From Alphaproteobacteria bacterium (GTDB lineage Bacteria; Pseudomonadota; Alphaproteobacteria; Rhodobacterales; Rhodobacteraceae), in contig JAUIAS010000007.1 of NCBI GenBank assembly GCA_030425395.1, forward strand, positions 1-64,000: a DNA stretch of 64,000 nt. Reading direction: 5' to 3'. The notes beneath the pieces were generated by a model. The model did no database searches. It had not been told where the DNA came from and saw only the letters and a list, made by a program, of their open reading frames with translations. The first letter of the stretch is position 1. Each line of letters opens with the position of its first letter. Below, piece by piece: positions 34,758-47,205 of this stretch. The position numbers and the translations under genes were made by a program.

Positions 34758-36080
34758 ATGCTGAAAAAATTTCTGACCACGGTTCCAACTGCCTTGGCCG
34801 CCGGTTGTATTGGCGGCGCTGTCGCCGCCGAGAACCGGATTGATACGCAATTGCCCAACGCCCCGGAACTGGCCGCATATGGCGCGCATACCGTGGGCGT
34901 GCGCCAGCTTGAGATGGTCAATCCGGGTCAGGTCAACATTCTTGCCATTGATCCTGCGGCGCCGAAACCCGATCCGTTGCCCACCTATGACCGGCCTCTG
35001 ACGGTCGAAATGTGGTATCCCGCCGAGGCCGAGGCCACGGGTGACACGACGTTCAAGGCATTCCTGCGCGACGGCTCAACCGAGGTTGTCCTGAATGGCC
35101 GCGCGATCCGCGATGCCGCGCCCGCCGCAGGGGATGACGCCTATCCGCTGGTTCTGATCAGCCATGGCTATCCGGGCAATCGTTTCCTGCTGTCGCATCT
35201 GGCCGAAAACATCGCGTCCAAGGGCTATGTGGTGGCCTCGATTGATCACACGGACAGCACCTACCGGACCCAGGCGGCATTCGGCTCAACGCTTGTGAAC
35301 CGATCTCTGGATCAGTTGTTCGTGCTGGAGCAAATGGCACAGATGGCCAGTGACGGCGGCGAATTCGACGGTCTTTACGATGCGGACAACACCGGGCTTA
35401 TCGGATATTCCATGGGCGGATATGGCGCGATCATTACCGCTGGTGGTGGCGTAACCGAGGCGTCAGTCGCTTATCCATGGGGCGGGCCGCATGGCACGCT
35501 GGGTATCCATCAAGCCGGAAGCGAAACGCACAACGCCCTGCCCGACAGCCGGATCAAGACTGCGGTTGCCTTTGGCCCGTGGGGGATGAACACCGGGTTC
35601 TGGAATGCCGAAGGATTGGCAGGCATCCAGATCCCCATGCTGTTCATCGCGGGTTCGCAGGACGATGTTTCGCTTTACGAAAACGGTGTGCGCGCGATCT
35701 GGGAAAATGCCTCGGCCCTGCCGCACGCATTGCTGACCTACGAGAACGGCGGGCACAATTCAGGCGCGCCGATGCCCGCCCCGGCGGAAAGCTATTACTT
35801 CAGCGAAGCCAAGGGATTCAACATCTCTGAACACTATACCGATCCGGTTTGGGATACGGCGCGCATGAACAATATCGCACAGCACTTTGTGACCGCGTGG
35901 TTGAACCGTGCGCTCAAGGCGGATGCAGAGGCAGGCAGCTATCTGGATCTGGTGGCCAATTCGAACGATGGCGTTTGGTCGGTGAACGACGACGGCAGCG
36001 AAAAAGAGGACCACAGCTATTGGAAGGGGTTCGCCAAGGGCACGGCCAAGGGCCTGCGCTATGAGGTCAAAGCCCCGTAA
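34758..36080 (+). CDS. Exported alpha/beta hydrolase
   Basis: A 440-residue secreted hydrolase. Signal peptide at about residues 1-23 (ending GAVAAE). The nucleophile elbow is GYSMGGYG, the oxyanion region is LISHGYPGNRF, and the late catalytic His is probably in NGGHNSG. Platelet-activating-factor acetylhydrolase or dienelactone-hydrolase-like proteins share this layout. AAGGAGG precedes ATG at 34758. A terminator follows. Confidence 0.85.
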   Translation: MLKKFLTTVPTALAAGCIGGAVAAENRIDTQLPNAPELAAYGAHTVGVRQLEMVNPGQVNILAIDPAAPKPDPLPTYDRPLTVEMWYPAEAEATGDTTFKAFLRDGSTEVVLNGRAIRDAAPAAGDDAYPLVLISHGYPGNRFLLSHLAENIASKGYVVASIDHTDSTYRTQAAFGSTLVNRSLDQLFVLEQMAQMASDGGEFDGLYDADNTGLIGYSMGGYGAIITAGGGVTEASVAYPWGGPHGTLGIHQAGSETHNALPDSRIKTAVAFGPWGMNTGFWNAEGLAGIQIPMLFIAGSQDDVSLYENGVRAIWENASALPHALLTYENGGHNSGAPMPAPAESYYFSEAKGFNISEHYTDPVWDTARMNNIAQHFVTAWLNRALKADAEAGSYLDLVANSNDGVWSVNDDGSEKEDHSYWKGFAKGTAKGLRYEVKAP

Positions 36081-36130
36081 CAGGAGACGGTTGTCGGGGG
36101 CATCGAGGCCCCGGCGCCCAGAGATGCAAG

Positions 36131-36167
36131 ACGGGCCGCCCCCAAAGGGACGGCCCGTTTCGTTTGT
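36131..36167 (+). terminator. Terminator after the alpha/beta hydrolase gene
   Basis: ACGGGCCG (36131-36138) pairs with CGGCCCGT (36151-36158), followed by TTCGTTTGT. It lies between convergent genes and may serve both. Confidence 0.75.
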
Positions 36168-36184
36168 CGGTGTGGTCCGCCGGA

Positions 36185-38389
<2,205 letters not shown>

Positions 38390-38686
38390 CTGATTTTACC
38401 TTTTTGCAAAACTTATGAGGATGGACCGCAGCAGCGGCATGGGTGAGCGGTCAGGCGCGACACCGTCCGGCACCCCGGCAGAGTCGCGGCTTTGCGCACC
38501 GCCTAGACGACACGGACGATGATATCAACCGGACAAAGCCGCACGCAGGCGGGATATGTTGACGCGGGCAAGCCGGATTGCGCTTGGTGCATGGGCCGCA
38601 CCCTTGTTCCGGCGCAGCGAATATGCGCTAACCAAGGGCGCGGGTCGCGCGGCGACCGGCTTTGTCACCCACCAACCGGAAGACAC

Positions 38687-40114
38687 ATGCCCGACACCGA
38701 AACCACTTTCATTGACCGCCTTGCCGCGTGGGGCGTCGTGATGCTGACCGTGCTGGTCGCAATGCAGACGTGGGGTGCGGTAACCGGCGCGTTCTGGGTC
38801 GGCCCTTGGGAAGACGTTGCCATTCGCGGTCTGACTGCCGCGATCATCGTGCTGTATTTCCTGAGAGTCCGGGCGTCACGCAGGGCCTTTATCATCGTTG
38901 GGCTGGCTCTGGTGGCGTGGCTTTGGGTCGACCGGGACGATTGGCTGGGCGTCACGAGTGAGGCTCTGGACAAGGCCGCGTTCATCGCTTCGTTCTTTGC
39001 TGCATTGGCGACGTTGAGAAATGTTGCGGAAACATCGCCCGCGCTGCGCCGGGCGGGCAATTTTCTGGCCGCGCAGGCACCGGGGCGACGCTATGCGGCC
39101 CTGACGGGTGGCGGGCATCTGTTTGCCTTGTTGCTCAACTATGGGTCTATCTCGCTTCTTGGCAGCCTTGCCACGCAAGCGGCGCGGGACGAACCCGATG
39201 CCGAATTGCGTGGTCACCGCACACGGCGCATGTTGTTGGCGATCCAGCGCGGCTTCCTTTCGTCCCTGACGTGGTCGCCTCTGGCTTTTTCACTCGCGAT
39301 TTCCACCGCTTTGATACCCGGAGCGACATGGTTTGGCGCGCTGTTGCCCGGCCTTGTTTCAGCTGCAATCCTTTTGTTGTGCGGCTGGGCGATGGACAGC
39401 CTGTTCAAGCCGCGATTGTCGCGCCCCCCTGCCCCACGCCGCGCCGCCGAAGGCAACTGGGCGCTGATCCTGCCGCTGTTTGGCCTGCTGGTGTTGCTGG
39501 GCATCAGCGTCGGCGGCCTGCACCTGATGACCGGGCTGCGGGTTGTCAGCATCGTGCTGGTCGTGGTGCCGGTTATCGCGGCAAGCTGGGCCGTGATGCA
39601 GGCCCGCAACGGCGGCGTCCGCACCCCGGCGCGCATGGCCGGATTTGTCACCGGGGATCTGACCGGATATCGTGGTGAGTTGTCTTTGCTGATGATGGCG
39701 GGCTTTATCGGCACGGCCGGGGCACCGTTGCTGCAACCGCTGATCGCCGCTTTGGGCGTCGACCTGACGCAATGGCCGATATGGGTCGTGCTGGCCATGT
39801 TCGTCTGGTTGATCCCGCTGTTGGGGCAGTTGGGCATGAACCCGATTCTTGCAGTCACCCTGCTGGCCCCGCTGATCCCGGATCCAGCCAGCCTTGGCGT
39901 TTCACCGTCGGCCATCGTGGTCGCCATCGTGGCCGGCTGGTCGCTGAGCGGCGCGACGTCGCCATTCACCGCCACCACCCTGCTGATCGGCGCATTCGGC
40001 GGCGTCAGCGCGGGCCATGTCGGCCGTCGCTGGAACGGAGGGTATTTTTTCGCAAGCGCCGCGCTGCTGACTGGCTGGGTTCTGCTGTTCGGACTGGTGG
40101 TGGCGCGCGCATAG
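38687..40114 (+). CDS. Multi-spanning membrane permease, unknown substrate
   Basis: A 475-residue inner-membrane protein with about ten to twelve hydrophobic segments. Two halves each carry a Gly/Ser-rich re-entrant-like stretch (GGGHLFALLLNYGSISLLGS and GWSLSGATSPFTATTLLIGA), as in ion-coupled carriers of the ion transporter superfamily. ATG at 38687 is preferred; the upstream extension is low-complexity. The 38390-38686 gap to icd shows nothing further. Confidence 0.65.
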   Translation: MPDTETTFIDRLAAWGVVMLTVLVAMQTWGAVTGAFWVGPWEDVAIRGLTAAIIVLYFLRVRASRRAFIIVGLALVAWLWVDRDDWLGVTSEALDKAAFIASFFAALATLRNVAETSPALRRAGNFLAAQAPGRRYAALTGGGHLFALLLNYGSISLLGSLATQAARDEPDAELRGHRTRRMLLAIQRGFLSSLTWSPLAFSLAISTALIPGATWFGALLPGLVSAAILLLCGWAMDSLFKPRLSRPPAPRRAAEGNWALILPLFGLLVLLGISVGGLHLMTGLRVVSIVLVVVPVIAASWAVMQARNGGVRTPARMAGFVTGDLTGYRGELSLLMMAGFIGTAGAPLLQPLIAALGVDLTQWPIWVVLAMFVWLIPLLGQLGMNPILAVTLLAPLIPDPASLGVSPSAIVVAIVAGWSLSGATSPFTATTLLIGAFGGVSAGHVGRRWNGGYFFASAALLTGWVLLFGLVVARA

Positions 40115-40243
40115 ATTGCTTTCCACCCCGCCATTGCCATGACCAGACGGAACGCCGGGCAAAAGCTCACGGTCAGCCCTAATGATCTTTCGGGGCGCGG
40201 AGCAGCATGGTAGCAATGCAGCATCATCGAATACGGAGCCCCC

Positions 40244-40774
40244 ATGAAAACCGTCAAGGATTACATCCGCACCATCGTCGACTTCCCGCATGAGGGGATT
40301 TTGTTTCGCGATGTGACCACGCTTTTTGCCGATCCGCGTGGGTTTCGCATGGCAATCGATCAGCTTTTGCACCCCTACGCCGGGCAGCCCATCGACAAGG
40401 TCGTGGGGTTGGAAGCGCGCGGATTCATCCTTGGCGGGGCAGTCGCGCATCAGCTTTCTGTCGGGTTTGTCCCGGTGCGCAAGAAGGGCAAACTGCCCGG
40501 AACCACCATCAGCCAGGATTACAAACTGGAATATGGCGAGGCCGTCGTGGAAATCCACGACGATGCCATCCAACCCGGCGAACGGGTTCTTGTGGTGGAT
40601 GATCTGCTGGCCACGGGCGGCACCTGCGCGGCGGGGATATCCCTGATCGAACGTCTGGGCGGCGAAATCGTATCCTGCGCTTTTGTGGTCGACCTGCCCG
40701 ATCTGGGCGGTCGCAAGGTGCTTGAGGACATGGGCATGAACGTGCATGCCCTGTGTTCTTTCGACGGGCTTTAA
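40244..40774 (+). CDS. apt: Adenine phosphoribosyltransferase
   Basis: Salvages adenine to AMP. Its 176 residues show [27 protein letters not shown]-like [13 protein letters not shown], and the PRPP-binding [14 protein letters not shown]. The stop overlaps the convergent FAD-linked gene by four bases (TTAA). Confidence 0.95.
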   Translation: MKTVKDYIRTIVDFPHEGILFRDVTTLFADPRGFRMAIDQLLHPYAGQPIDKVVGLEARGFILGGAVAHQLSVGFVPVRKKGKLPGTTISQDYKLEYGEAVVEIHDDAIQPGERVLVVDDLLATGGTCAAGISLIERLGGEIVSCAFVVDLPDLGGRKVLEDMGMNVHALCSFDGL

Positions 40775-42186
40775 GAGGCCCGGAGAACCGCGCCGGGGTT
40801 CATTATGCCGTTGGGATCAAGCGCGTCCTTGATGGCGCGCATCGCAGCCAGCTTGACCGGATCGCCGTAGCGTTCCAGATCAGCGACCTTGAGCCGCCCG
40901 ATCCCGTGTTCCGCGCTGATCGACCCGCCCAGTTCATGCACCAGATCATGCACTGCTGCCTTGATCCGTGGGCGGTCTTCGGCGTGGTCCTGCCGGTTAC
41001 GGCCGGGCATCGGAAACACGTTGAAATGCAGGTTGCCATCGCCCACATGCCCGAAACAGTTGATGCGGAATTCCCCGATCGCGGCGATCGCTTCTTCGCC
41101 ACGCGTGATGAATTCGGCCAGCGCGCCAAGCGGCACGGAAATGTCGTGGCTGGATACCGACCCGATCAGGCGATTGGCCTCGGGGATATGTTCACGCACG
41201 GCCCAGAATTCATCTGACTGCGCCTGTGACTGGGCAATCAGCCCGTCGTCGACCAGACCTTCTTGCATTGCCATTTCAAACAGCCCGGCCAGCGCGCCTT
41301 GGGCATCCAACCCGCGCGGCAGGCCCACGTCGATAAGGACGCTCCATTCCGGCGGCTGATCAAAGGGGCGACGAACCTGCGGCAGCGTTTCGGCGAGAAA
41401 ATCAAACCCCTGACGATGGATCAATTCAAACGCGCTGATGCCTTCGCCCAGTGCATCCCGCGCCATCGACAGAAGCGAAAGCGCCGCTTTCGGCGATGCC
41501 ACGACAAACAGACCGGTCCCGGTAACCGCCGGGATTGCCGACAGTTTCAGCGTGGCCGCCGTGATGATACCCAAGGTGCCTTCGGACCCGATCAGAAGAT
41601 TGCGCAGATCGTAACCGGTGTTGTCCTTGCGCAACCGCGTTAATCCGTTCCAGATGCGGCCATCCGGCAGAACCGCCTCAAGCCCAAGGCACAGATCCCG
41701 CGCGTTGCCATACCGCAAGACGCCGGTGCCACCGGCATTGGTGGCAAGGTTGCCGCCGATACGCGCCGACCCTTCCGAGGCCAGCGACAACGGGAACAAC
41801 CGCCCGGCCCGGTCGGCTGCGGCCTGCACATCGGCAAGGATCGCGCCGCTTTCGGCAATAAGGACGTTTTCCTCGGGAAATACCGCGCGGATGGCGGCCA
41901 TCCGTTCCATCGACAAAAGCACCGGGGCCGGGGACGCTTCGGATATCTGGCCGCCCACCAACCCGGTCCCGCCGCCATACGGCAGCACGCCGACCCGGGC
42001 GTCGTTGCACGCGGCAACAAGGGCAGACACCTGCCCGACATCGGTCGGGGATACCATCAGCCCCACCTGACCGGCATATCGCCCGCGCGGTTCTTCGAGA
42101 TAGCGCGGAGCCGCCTGTCGGATGGCATGATCGGGCAGCACGTCGCGCAGGCGGGCTTCGAACGCGGGGGTCACTGGGTTCAGCAT
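40771..42186 (-). CDS. FAD-linked 2-hydroxyacid dehydrogenase (GlcD/D2HGDH-like)
   Basis: A 471-residue FAD-binding PCMH-type flavoenzyme oxidising a D-2-hydroxyacid such as glycolate, D-lactate or 2-hydroxyglutarate. FAD contacts are [13 protein letters not shown] and [17 protein letters not shown]; the C-terminal metal/substrate motif is [11 protein letters not shown], and it ends AEHGIGRLK...NPGAVL. Substrate cannot be chosen from sequence. Monocistronic. Confidence 0.9.
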   Translation of the reverse strand: MLNPVTPAFEARLRDVLPDHAIRQAAPRYLEEPRGRYAGQVGLMVSPTDVGQVSALVAACNDARVGVLPYGGGTGLVGGQISEASPAPVLLSMERMAAIRAVFPEENVLIAESGAILADVQAAADRAGRLFPLSLASEGSARIGGNLATNAGGTGVLRYGNARDLCLGLEAVLPDGRIWNGLTRLRKDNTGYDLRNLLIGSEGTLGIITAATLKLSAIPAVTGTGLFVVASPKAALSLLSMARDALGEGISAFELIHRQGFDFLAETLPQVRRPFDQPPEWSVLIDVGLPRGLDAQGALAGLFEMAMQEGLVDDGLIAQSQAQSDEFWAVREHIPEANRLIGSVSSHDISVPLGALAEFITRGEEAIAAIGEFRINCFGHVGDGNLHFNVFPMPGRNRQDHAEDRPRIKAAVHDLVHELGGSISAEHGIGRLKVADLERYGDPVKLAAMRAIKDALDPNGIMNPGAVLRAS

Positions 42187-42242
42187 GTCTGCTCCTCGGT
42201 CGGGGTGAAACCTACCTGCCTCGCGACTGCGGGAATGACAAG

Positions 42243-43112
42243 TCAGTCGGCGTCCTGATCACGAAGCCACGCGGGGCGCAGAACATAAATCGTGGGCCGC
42301 GATGGCAGGTTGCGCAGCGATACGTCCATGGACGGGCCACCCACGCGCACGATGGGAAAATCCTCGGCCATGCCGGTCAGGAACGCATCAAGGGCAAAAT
42401 CGCTGAACCAATGCATCGGAATGATCACCGAACTGCGCAGGCGACGGATCACCTGCATCATATCGCCCAGCGGCAGGGTCATGCCACCATCGACCGGCGC
42501 CATCAGCACATCCAGACGCCCCAGCGCCGCGAATTGTTCATCGCTGGGCACATGATGCAGGTGTCCCAGATGCCCGATGCACAGGCCGCCGACCTCAAAG
42601 ACAAAGATCGAATTGCCCAATGGCTCTACGCCATCGTCAAAAGGCGACCGGATGTCCGTGGATACGTTGCGCACAAGCAATTCGCCAAGGTCGAGATGAT
42701 GGTCGATCCCTTGGCCAAACGTCTCGCCCCACCCACGAAGAACATGCGTAATGGCCGGATCGGGAAACGGGGTCCAATGGGTGTCATGGGCATGGTTCAT
42801 GGTCACGATATCGGGGATCATCTCGGTGGAGCCGATAAACCCAGTGAAATCCGTCACCGCGTTCAACCCGCCCGCTGTGCGAATGAGAAAGCTCGCATGG
42901 GCGATGTAATGAAGCCGCACGCTATAGGCATCCGGCAAAGGGGCAGACCAGGATGCCTTGTGCAGGTATTCCAGACCGGGGGCCGCATCGGCGATTGCAA
43001 TGCAATGGCTGGGCCTGCGTTGATCCTGCGCGGTGGCGGGCGCGACACTGGCCACTATCAGCAAGGCCAAGGACATGGCGCTTAGGACGGCACAAAAAGC
43101 AAGGCGGAACAT
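42243..43112 (-). CDS. Exported MBL-fold hydrolase
   Basis: A 289-residue metallo-beta-lactamase-fold protein. Signal peptide at about residues 1-28 (ending ATAQ). UlaG-like pattern: HYIAHASFLIRT, NHAHDTHWT in place of HxHxDH, GHLGHLHH, and PMHWFSD. ATG at 43112 is preceded by AAGGAG. A palindrome sits right at the ribosome site. Substrate unknown. Confidence 0.8.
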   Translation of the reverse strand: MFRLAFCAVLSAMSLALLIVASVAPATAQDQRRPSHCIAIADAAPGLEYLHKASWSAPLPDAYSVRLHYIAHASFLIRTAGGLNAVTDFTGFIGSTEMIPDIVTMNHAHDTHWTPFPDPAITHVLRGWGETFGQGIDHHLDLGELLVRNVSTDIRSPFDDGVEPLGNSIFVFEVGGLCIGHLGHLHHVPSDEQFAALGRLDVLMAPVDGGMTLPLGDMMQVIRRLRSSVIIPMHWFSDFALDAFLTGMAEDFPIVRVGGPSMDVSLRNLPSRPTIYVLRPAWLRDQDAD

Positions 43113-43123
43113 CGGCGTCTCCT

Positions 43124-43142
43124 TTATGCGAATACCGCATAA
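43124..43142 (-). promoter_or_regulatory. TTATGCG palindrome at the MBL gene leader
   Basis: TTATGCG (43124-43130) and CGCATAA (43136-43142) form a 7 bp dyad with a 5-base centre, adjoining AAGGAG of the gene starting at 43112. Could be an operator or a leader stem. Confidence 0.4.
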
Positions 43143-43193
43143 GGATAGCCCATTTGAGCAAACTGCCAAATCACCAAAGACTGACTTGCCGCT

Positions 43194-43772
43194 TTAGCCG
43201 GTCTTTCCCCGCCGATCGGACCGCAAGGTCGCATAAAGCACATGCGTGCGCCAACGCCCGTCAATCTGAAGGTAATTCTGTGCAACGCCTTCGTATTTGA
43301 AACCGGACTGTTCCAACAACCCGCGCGATGCCGCGTTTTCGGGAAGGCAGGCCGCTTCGATCCGGCTGAGATCAAGGCGCGTGAATGCGTGATGCACCAC
43401 GGCACCGATTGCCTCGCGCATGTAGCCCTGACGGGAAAACGGTGCGCCTGTCCAATATCCAAGGGTTCCCGCCTGCGCGGGGCCACGCCGGATATTGTCC
43501 AGAGTGATGGCCCCGACGATCATGTCATCGCATCGCCGGATCAGGAACAGCGGCACCGCAGAGCCATTCGAAATGGATCGCTGCGCCCAATACACGCGAT
43601 TGGTGAAAGCCTTGCGCGACAGGTGATCCGTCGCCCATTCAGGTTCCCACGGGGTCAGATAATCCTCGCTCTCGCGGCGCAGGGCGGCCCATGCACGAAA
43701 ATCTGAATGCACTGGCGGACGCAAGGTCAGGCGAACGGTTTCAATCCGAAGCTTGCGTTTGGCCAGCAGCAT
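43194..43772 (-). CDS. GNAT N-acetyltransferase, RimJ-like
   Basis: A 192-residue acetyltransferase of the ribosomal-protein-alanine type. RLTLRPPVHSDFRAW opens the fold; GYWTGAPFSRQGYMREAIGA is the acetyl-CoA-binding loop; ENAASRGLLEQSGF follows. Its ATG overlaps the M16 peptidase stop (ATGA), making it the last gene of the cta-thrC operon. Confidence 0.9.
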   Translation of the reverse strand: MLLAKRKLRIETVRLTLRPPVHSDFRAWAALRRESEDYLTPWEPEWATDHLSRKAFTNRVYWAQRSISNGSAVPLFLIRRCDDMIVGAITLDNIRRGPAQAGTLGYWTGAPFSRQGYMREAIGAVVHHAFTRLDLSRIEAACLPENAASRGLLEQSGFKYEGVAQNYLQIDGRWRTHVLYATLRSDRRGKTG

Positions 43773-45034
43773 CAGGCGGCGCGCCTCTCCTGAAGTTCGG
43801 AAAGGTCCGGGGCCTGCGACACCGGCCCATAAAGCGCCATCGCAACCGGTGCCTGTTCCGCCAGCACCTGCGCGAACGTGCGCACGCGATCCGCTGTCAC
43901 CGCATCAATGCGCGCCACGGTTTCCTCAAGCGAAGGCACCCGATCCCATATCTGCACCACACGCGCCAGCCGCTCGGCCCGGTTCGACGGGCTTTCCAGC
44001 CCCATCAGCATTCCGGCTTTCATCTGGGCGCGGGCACGGGCGATTTCGGTCTCGGACATATCATCGGCGGCGCGCTTCATCTCATCAATGGTGATGCGCG
44101 CCAGATCGCCGACATGTTCGCCGCTGGTCCCGGCATAGATCGTCGTCGATCCTGTATCGGCATACGCCCCGGCCTGCGCGAAGATCGTATAGCACAGGCC
44201 CCGCTTTTCGCGGACTTCCTGAAACAGGCGGGACGACATCCCACCGCCAAGCGCACTGGCATAGATCTGCGCCGTATAGATATCGTCATCGCGATACCCC
44301 GGACTTTCGAAAGCCAGCGCAAAATGCGCCTGTTCGAGATCCTTGACGCGACGCGTCTGTCCGCCGGTAAACTGCGCAAGGGACATTTGGGCCGAAGGAC
44401 GCGGCGCGAGGCCGCCAAAGGCCTCTTCGGCCATGCCCAGCAACGCATCGTGATCCACCGCCCCGGCAGCCGAAAGAATGATCTGATCAGGCCCATAGTG
44501 TTCGGACACAAACGCCGACAAATCAGCACGGTCAAAATTGCGCACCCGCTCGGCTGGTCCAAGGATGGTGCGGCCCAAAGGCTGATCGCGGTAACAGTCT
44601 TCCTGCAACCAGTCAAAGATGATGTCATCTGGGGTGTCGGCGGCTTGCCCGATCTCTTGCAGGATGACCCCGCGTTCGACCTCGATTTCGCGCGGATCAA
44701 ACACAGGGTTCAGCACGATATCGGAAATCACATCCAGCGCCAAAGGCACATCATCGGCCAGAACGCGGGCGTAATAGGCCGTCACCTCGCGCGATGTATA
44801 GGCATTGATATAGCCGCCCACATCTTCGATCGCTTCTGCGATCTCGAGCGCACTGCGCCGCTTGGTTCCCTTGAACGCCATGTGTTCGAGAAAATGCGCA
44901 ATCCCGTTCTGTTCGGGCCGCTCGTGGCGCCCGCCTGCGGCCACCCAGACGCCCAAGGCCGCCGATTTCAGGCCGGGCATGGATTCGGTAACGACGCGGA
45001 CCCCGTTGGTCAGCCTGTCCAGTCTTACGGTCAC
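43772..45034 (-). CDS. M16 family zinc peptidase (processing-protease-like)
   Basis: A 420-residue pitrilysin-family protease. The inverted zinc motif HFLEH occurs at 47-51, with EVERGVILQEIG further on. The C-terminal half keeps the GGGMSSRLFQEVREKRGLCY active-site element. GTG start overlaps the thrC stop (GTGA). Its place directly after thrC is common in alphaproteobacteria. Confidence 0.92.
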   Translation of the reverse strand: MTVRLDRLTNGVRVVTESMPGLKSAALGVWVAAGGRHERPEQNGIAHFLEHMAFKGTKRRSALEIAEAIEDVGGYINAYTSREVTAYYARVLADDVPLALDVISDIVLNPVFDPREIEVERGVILQEIGQAADTPDDIIFDWLQEDCYRDQPLGRTILGPAERVRNFDRADLSAFVSEHYGPDQIILSAAGAVDHDALLGMAEEAFGGLAPRPSAQMSLAQFTGGQTRRVKDLEQAHFALAFESPGYRDDDIYTAQIYASALGGGMSSRLFQEVREKRGLCYTIFAQAGAYADTGSTTIYAGTSGEHVGDLARITIDEMKRAADDMSETEIARARAQMKAGMLMGLESPSNRAERLARVVQIWDRVPSLEETVARIDAVTADRVRTFAQVLAEQAPVAMALYGPVSQAPDLSELQERRAA

Positions 45035-46422
45035 GTAGCGATCTGCCCTTTGATAAAGTCCTCAATGGCCCCCAGGTCGTTGGCAACACGGGTCAGCCTT
45101 TCGGGCCTGTCATACAGATCGGCCATGCGCGGGGGAAGAGGCGGATGCACGCCGCTGGCGTCTTCTACGGCGGCGGGGAATTTGGCGGGATGCGCCGTGG
45201 CCAGCGTGATCATTGGAACCGATGCTTCGCGCTTGTCTTCGCCGATATGAACACCGACCGCGGAATGCGGGCACAGCAATTCACCGGTGGCCTTTCGCCA
45301 TTGATCAATCGCGGCGCTGGTTTCACCCTCAGATACGCGGCCGGAATCATAGACCTCTCGCAACGCCTCGAACGCGCCTTGGCTGACAGAAAAACCACCG
45401 TCCGAGGACAATTCCGTCATCAGCTGCGCCACAGCACCGCCATCGCGATCATAGGCAAAAAAAAGCGCCCGCTCAAAATTCGAACTGACCTGAATATCCA
45501 TCGAAGGGCTGATCGACGGGATCGTATCGCCCTTGAAATATCCCTCGCCGGTAAGACAGCGGTGCAGAATATCGTTCTGGTTCGTGGCCACGACAAGGCG
45601 TTTGATCGGCAGGCCCATGGACCGCGCGATATACCCGGCAAACACGTCACCGAAATTGCCCGTCGGCACGGTAAAGCTGACCTCGCGCGCGGGGGCACCC
45701 AGCGACACGGCGGACGAGAAATAATAGACAACCTGCGCGAGGACACGGGCCCAGTTGATCGAATTCACACCGGCAAGGCCGACACCGTCACGGAATTCGA
45801 AATCGTTGAACATGTCCTTAACGCGGGCCTGACAATCGTCAAAGTCGCCGTCCAGCGCGATGGCGTGCACATTTGATTCTGACGGGGTCGTCATCTGGCG
45901 GCGTTGGACTTCGCTGACCCGGCCATGGGGAAAGAGGATGAACACATCCACCGCATCGAGGCCACGGAACGCCTCGATCGCCGCCGAGCCGGTGTCGCCG
46001 CTGGTCGCCCCGACGATGGTCACCCGTTCACCGCGGCGCGACAGGGCAGCCTGAAACATCTGGCCGATCAACTGCATGGCAAAGTCCTTGAACGCCAGCG
46101 TCGGGCCATGGAACAGCTCAAGCAGAAAGTGATTTTCGTTCAGCTGCTTCAAGGGCGCGCGGGCGGCATGACCGAACCCCTCATAGGCGCGCGCGATCAA
46201 TGCACGGAATTCGTCGTCGCCAAAGGTATCGCCGATGAACGGCCGCATGACCGTATAGGCGATATCCTCATACCGTTGTCCCGCCATCGCCGCGATTGTG
46301 TCATGGCCGAGCACCGGGATTTCCGCAGGGACATACAGTCCGCCGTCGCGGGCGAGACCGGTCAGCATGGCCTCTTCAAAATTCAGTTCAGGCGCTTGGC
46401 CTCGGGTAGATACATAGCGCAT
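45031..46422 (-). CDS. thrC: Threonine synthase
   Basis: PLP enzyme converting O-phosphohomoserine to threonine, 463 residues. RYVSTRGQAPELNFEEAM at the start and FHGPTLAFKDFAMQ (PLP Lys) and GATSGDTGSAAIEAF are characteristic. Start ATG at 46422 lies two bases past the SURF1 stop. Sits in the cytochrome oxidase operon, as in relatives. Confidence 0.95.
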   Translation of the reverse strand: MRYVSTRGQAPELNFEEAMLTGLARDGGLYVPAEIPVLGHDTIAAMAGQRYEDIAYTVMRPFIGDTFGDDEFRALIARAYEGFGHAARAPLKQLNENHFLLELFHGPTLAFKDFAMQLIGQMFQAALSRRGERVTIVGATSGDTGSAAIEAFRGLDAVDVFILFPHGRVSEVQRRQMTTPSESNVHAIALDGDFDDCQARVKDMFNDFEFRDGVGLAGVNSINWARVLAQVVYYFSSAVSLGAPAREVSFTVPTGNFGDVFAGYIARSMGLPIKRLVVATNQNDILHRCLTGEGYFKGDTIPSISPSMDIQVSSNFERALFFAYDRDGGAVAQLMTELSSDGGFSVSQGAFEALREVYDSGRVSEGETSAAIDQWRKATGELLCPHSAVGVHIGEDKREASVPMITLATAHPAKFPAAVEDASGVHPPLPPRMADLYDRPERLTRVANDLGAIEDFIKGQIAT

Positions 46423-46424
46423 GG

Positions 46425-47093
46425 TCAGTTCGTCTTTCTGGCGCGGGTGCGCCACAGGAAATAGGCGGTCATGGATATCCAGATCATGGCGAGAGAAAAC
46501 CACGTGATCGCGTATTGCAAGTGATCGTTGGGGATGCCCACCGTGTCCACGGGCATTGGGGTAATGCCGCCTCCGGTGGGGCTGCGCGCGATGATCAGAA
46601 CCGGGTCCACGTCGAGGGCGATGGCCATTTGCGGCACGTCGCGGGCAAACCATGTGTTGCGCACAACATCAGGTTCCGGGGTGAAACCATCGCTTTCACG
46701 GGGCCAGTGAAGATTGCCCGTGACATTGGCCCGGGCAGGTTCGCGCGGGGCGTTCTTGGCCGTTTCGGGAACAAAGCCACGATCGACCAGAATCCGGCGG
46801 CCACTATCGGTCTGGAAAGGGGCGATGATCCGATAGCCCGGCCCGACCCGTTTGATCGAAACCAGAACATGCAATTCGCCGGGCAGGAACGTGCCGCTGA
46901 CCGCCACGGGCAGATAGCGGTCCGCCTCAGGCGCGACCGTATCGGGAAGCGCGACCGGATCGGCCGCGATCCGGGTTTCGATCTGTGTCAGGATCGCCTG
47001 TTTCCAGGCCAATCGCTGTATCTGCCAGGTGCCCAACCCGATCAGGGTCGCAGCGCCGGTCAGACCGAAGAGCAAGAGAAAAAGCAGTCGCAT
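46425..47093 (-). CDS. SURF1 family cytochrome oxidase assembly protein
   Basis: A 222-residue inner-membrane protein aiding heme a insertion into subunit I. Two membrane segments, residues 3-23 and near 195-213, flank a periplasmic domain. LGTWQIQRLAWK, RILVDRGFVP and YAITWFSLA are SURF1 signatures. About 110 bp downstream of ctaE, same strand. Confidence 0.92.
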   Translation of the reverse strand: MRLLFLLLFGLTGAATLIGLGTWQIQRLAWKQAILTQIETRIAADPVALPDTVAPEADRYLPVAVSGTFLPGELHVLVSIKRVGPGYRIIAPFQTDSGRRILVDRGFVPETAKNAPREPARANVTGNLHWPRESDGFTPEPDVVRNTWFARDVPQMAIALDVDPVLIIARSPTGGGITPMPVDTVGIPNDHLQYAITWFSLAMIWISMTAYFLWRTRARKTN

Positions 47094-47205
47094 CGTGCCG
47101 TCGCCAAACCAGAAATGAACAGGCGCGCAGGATCATCCCTGCGCGCCCGCTTTTAACCGATCCGGCCCGGTCTGCAACAGTGGGCCGAACAAGAACCGCA
47201 GTCGA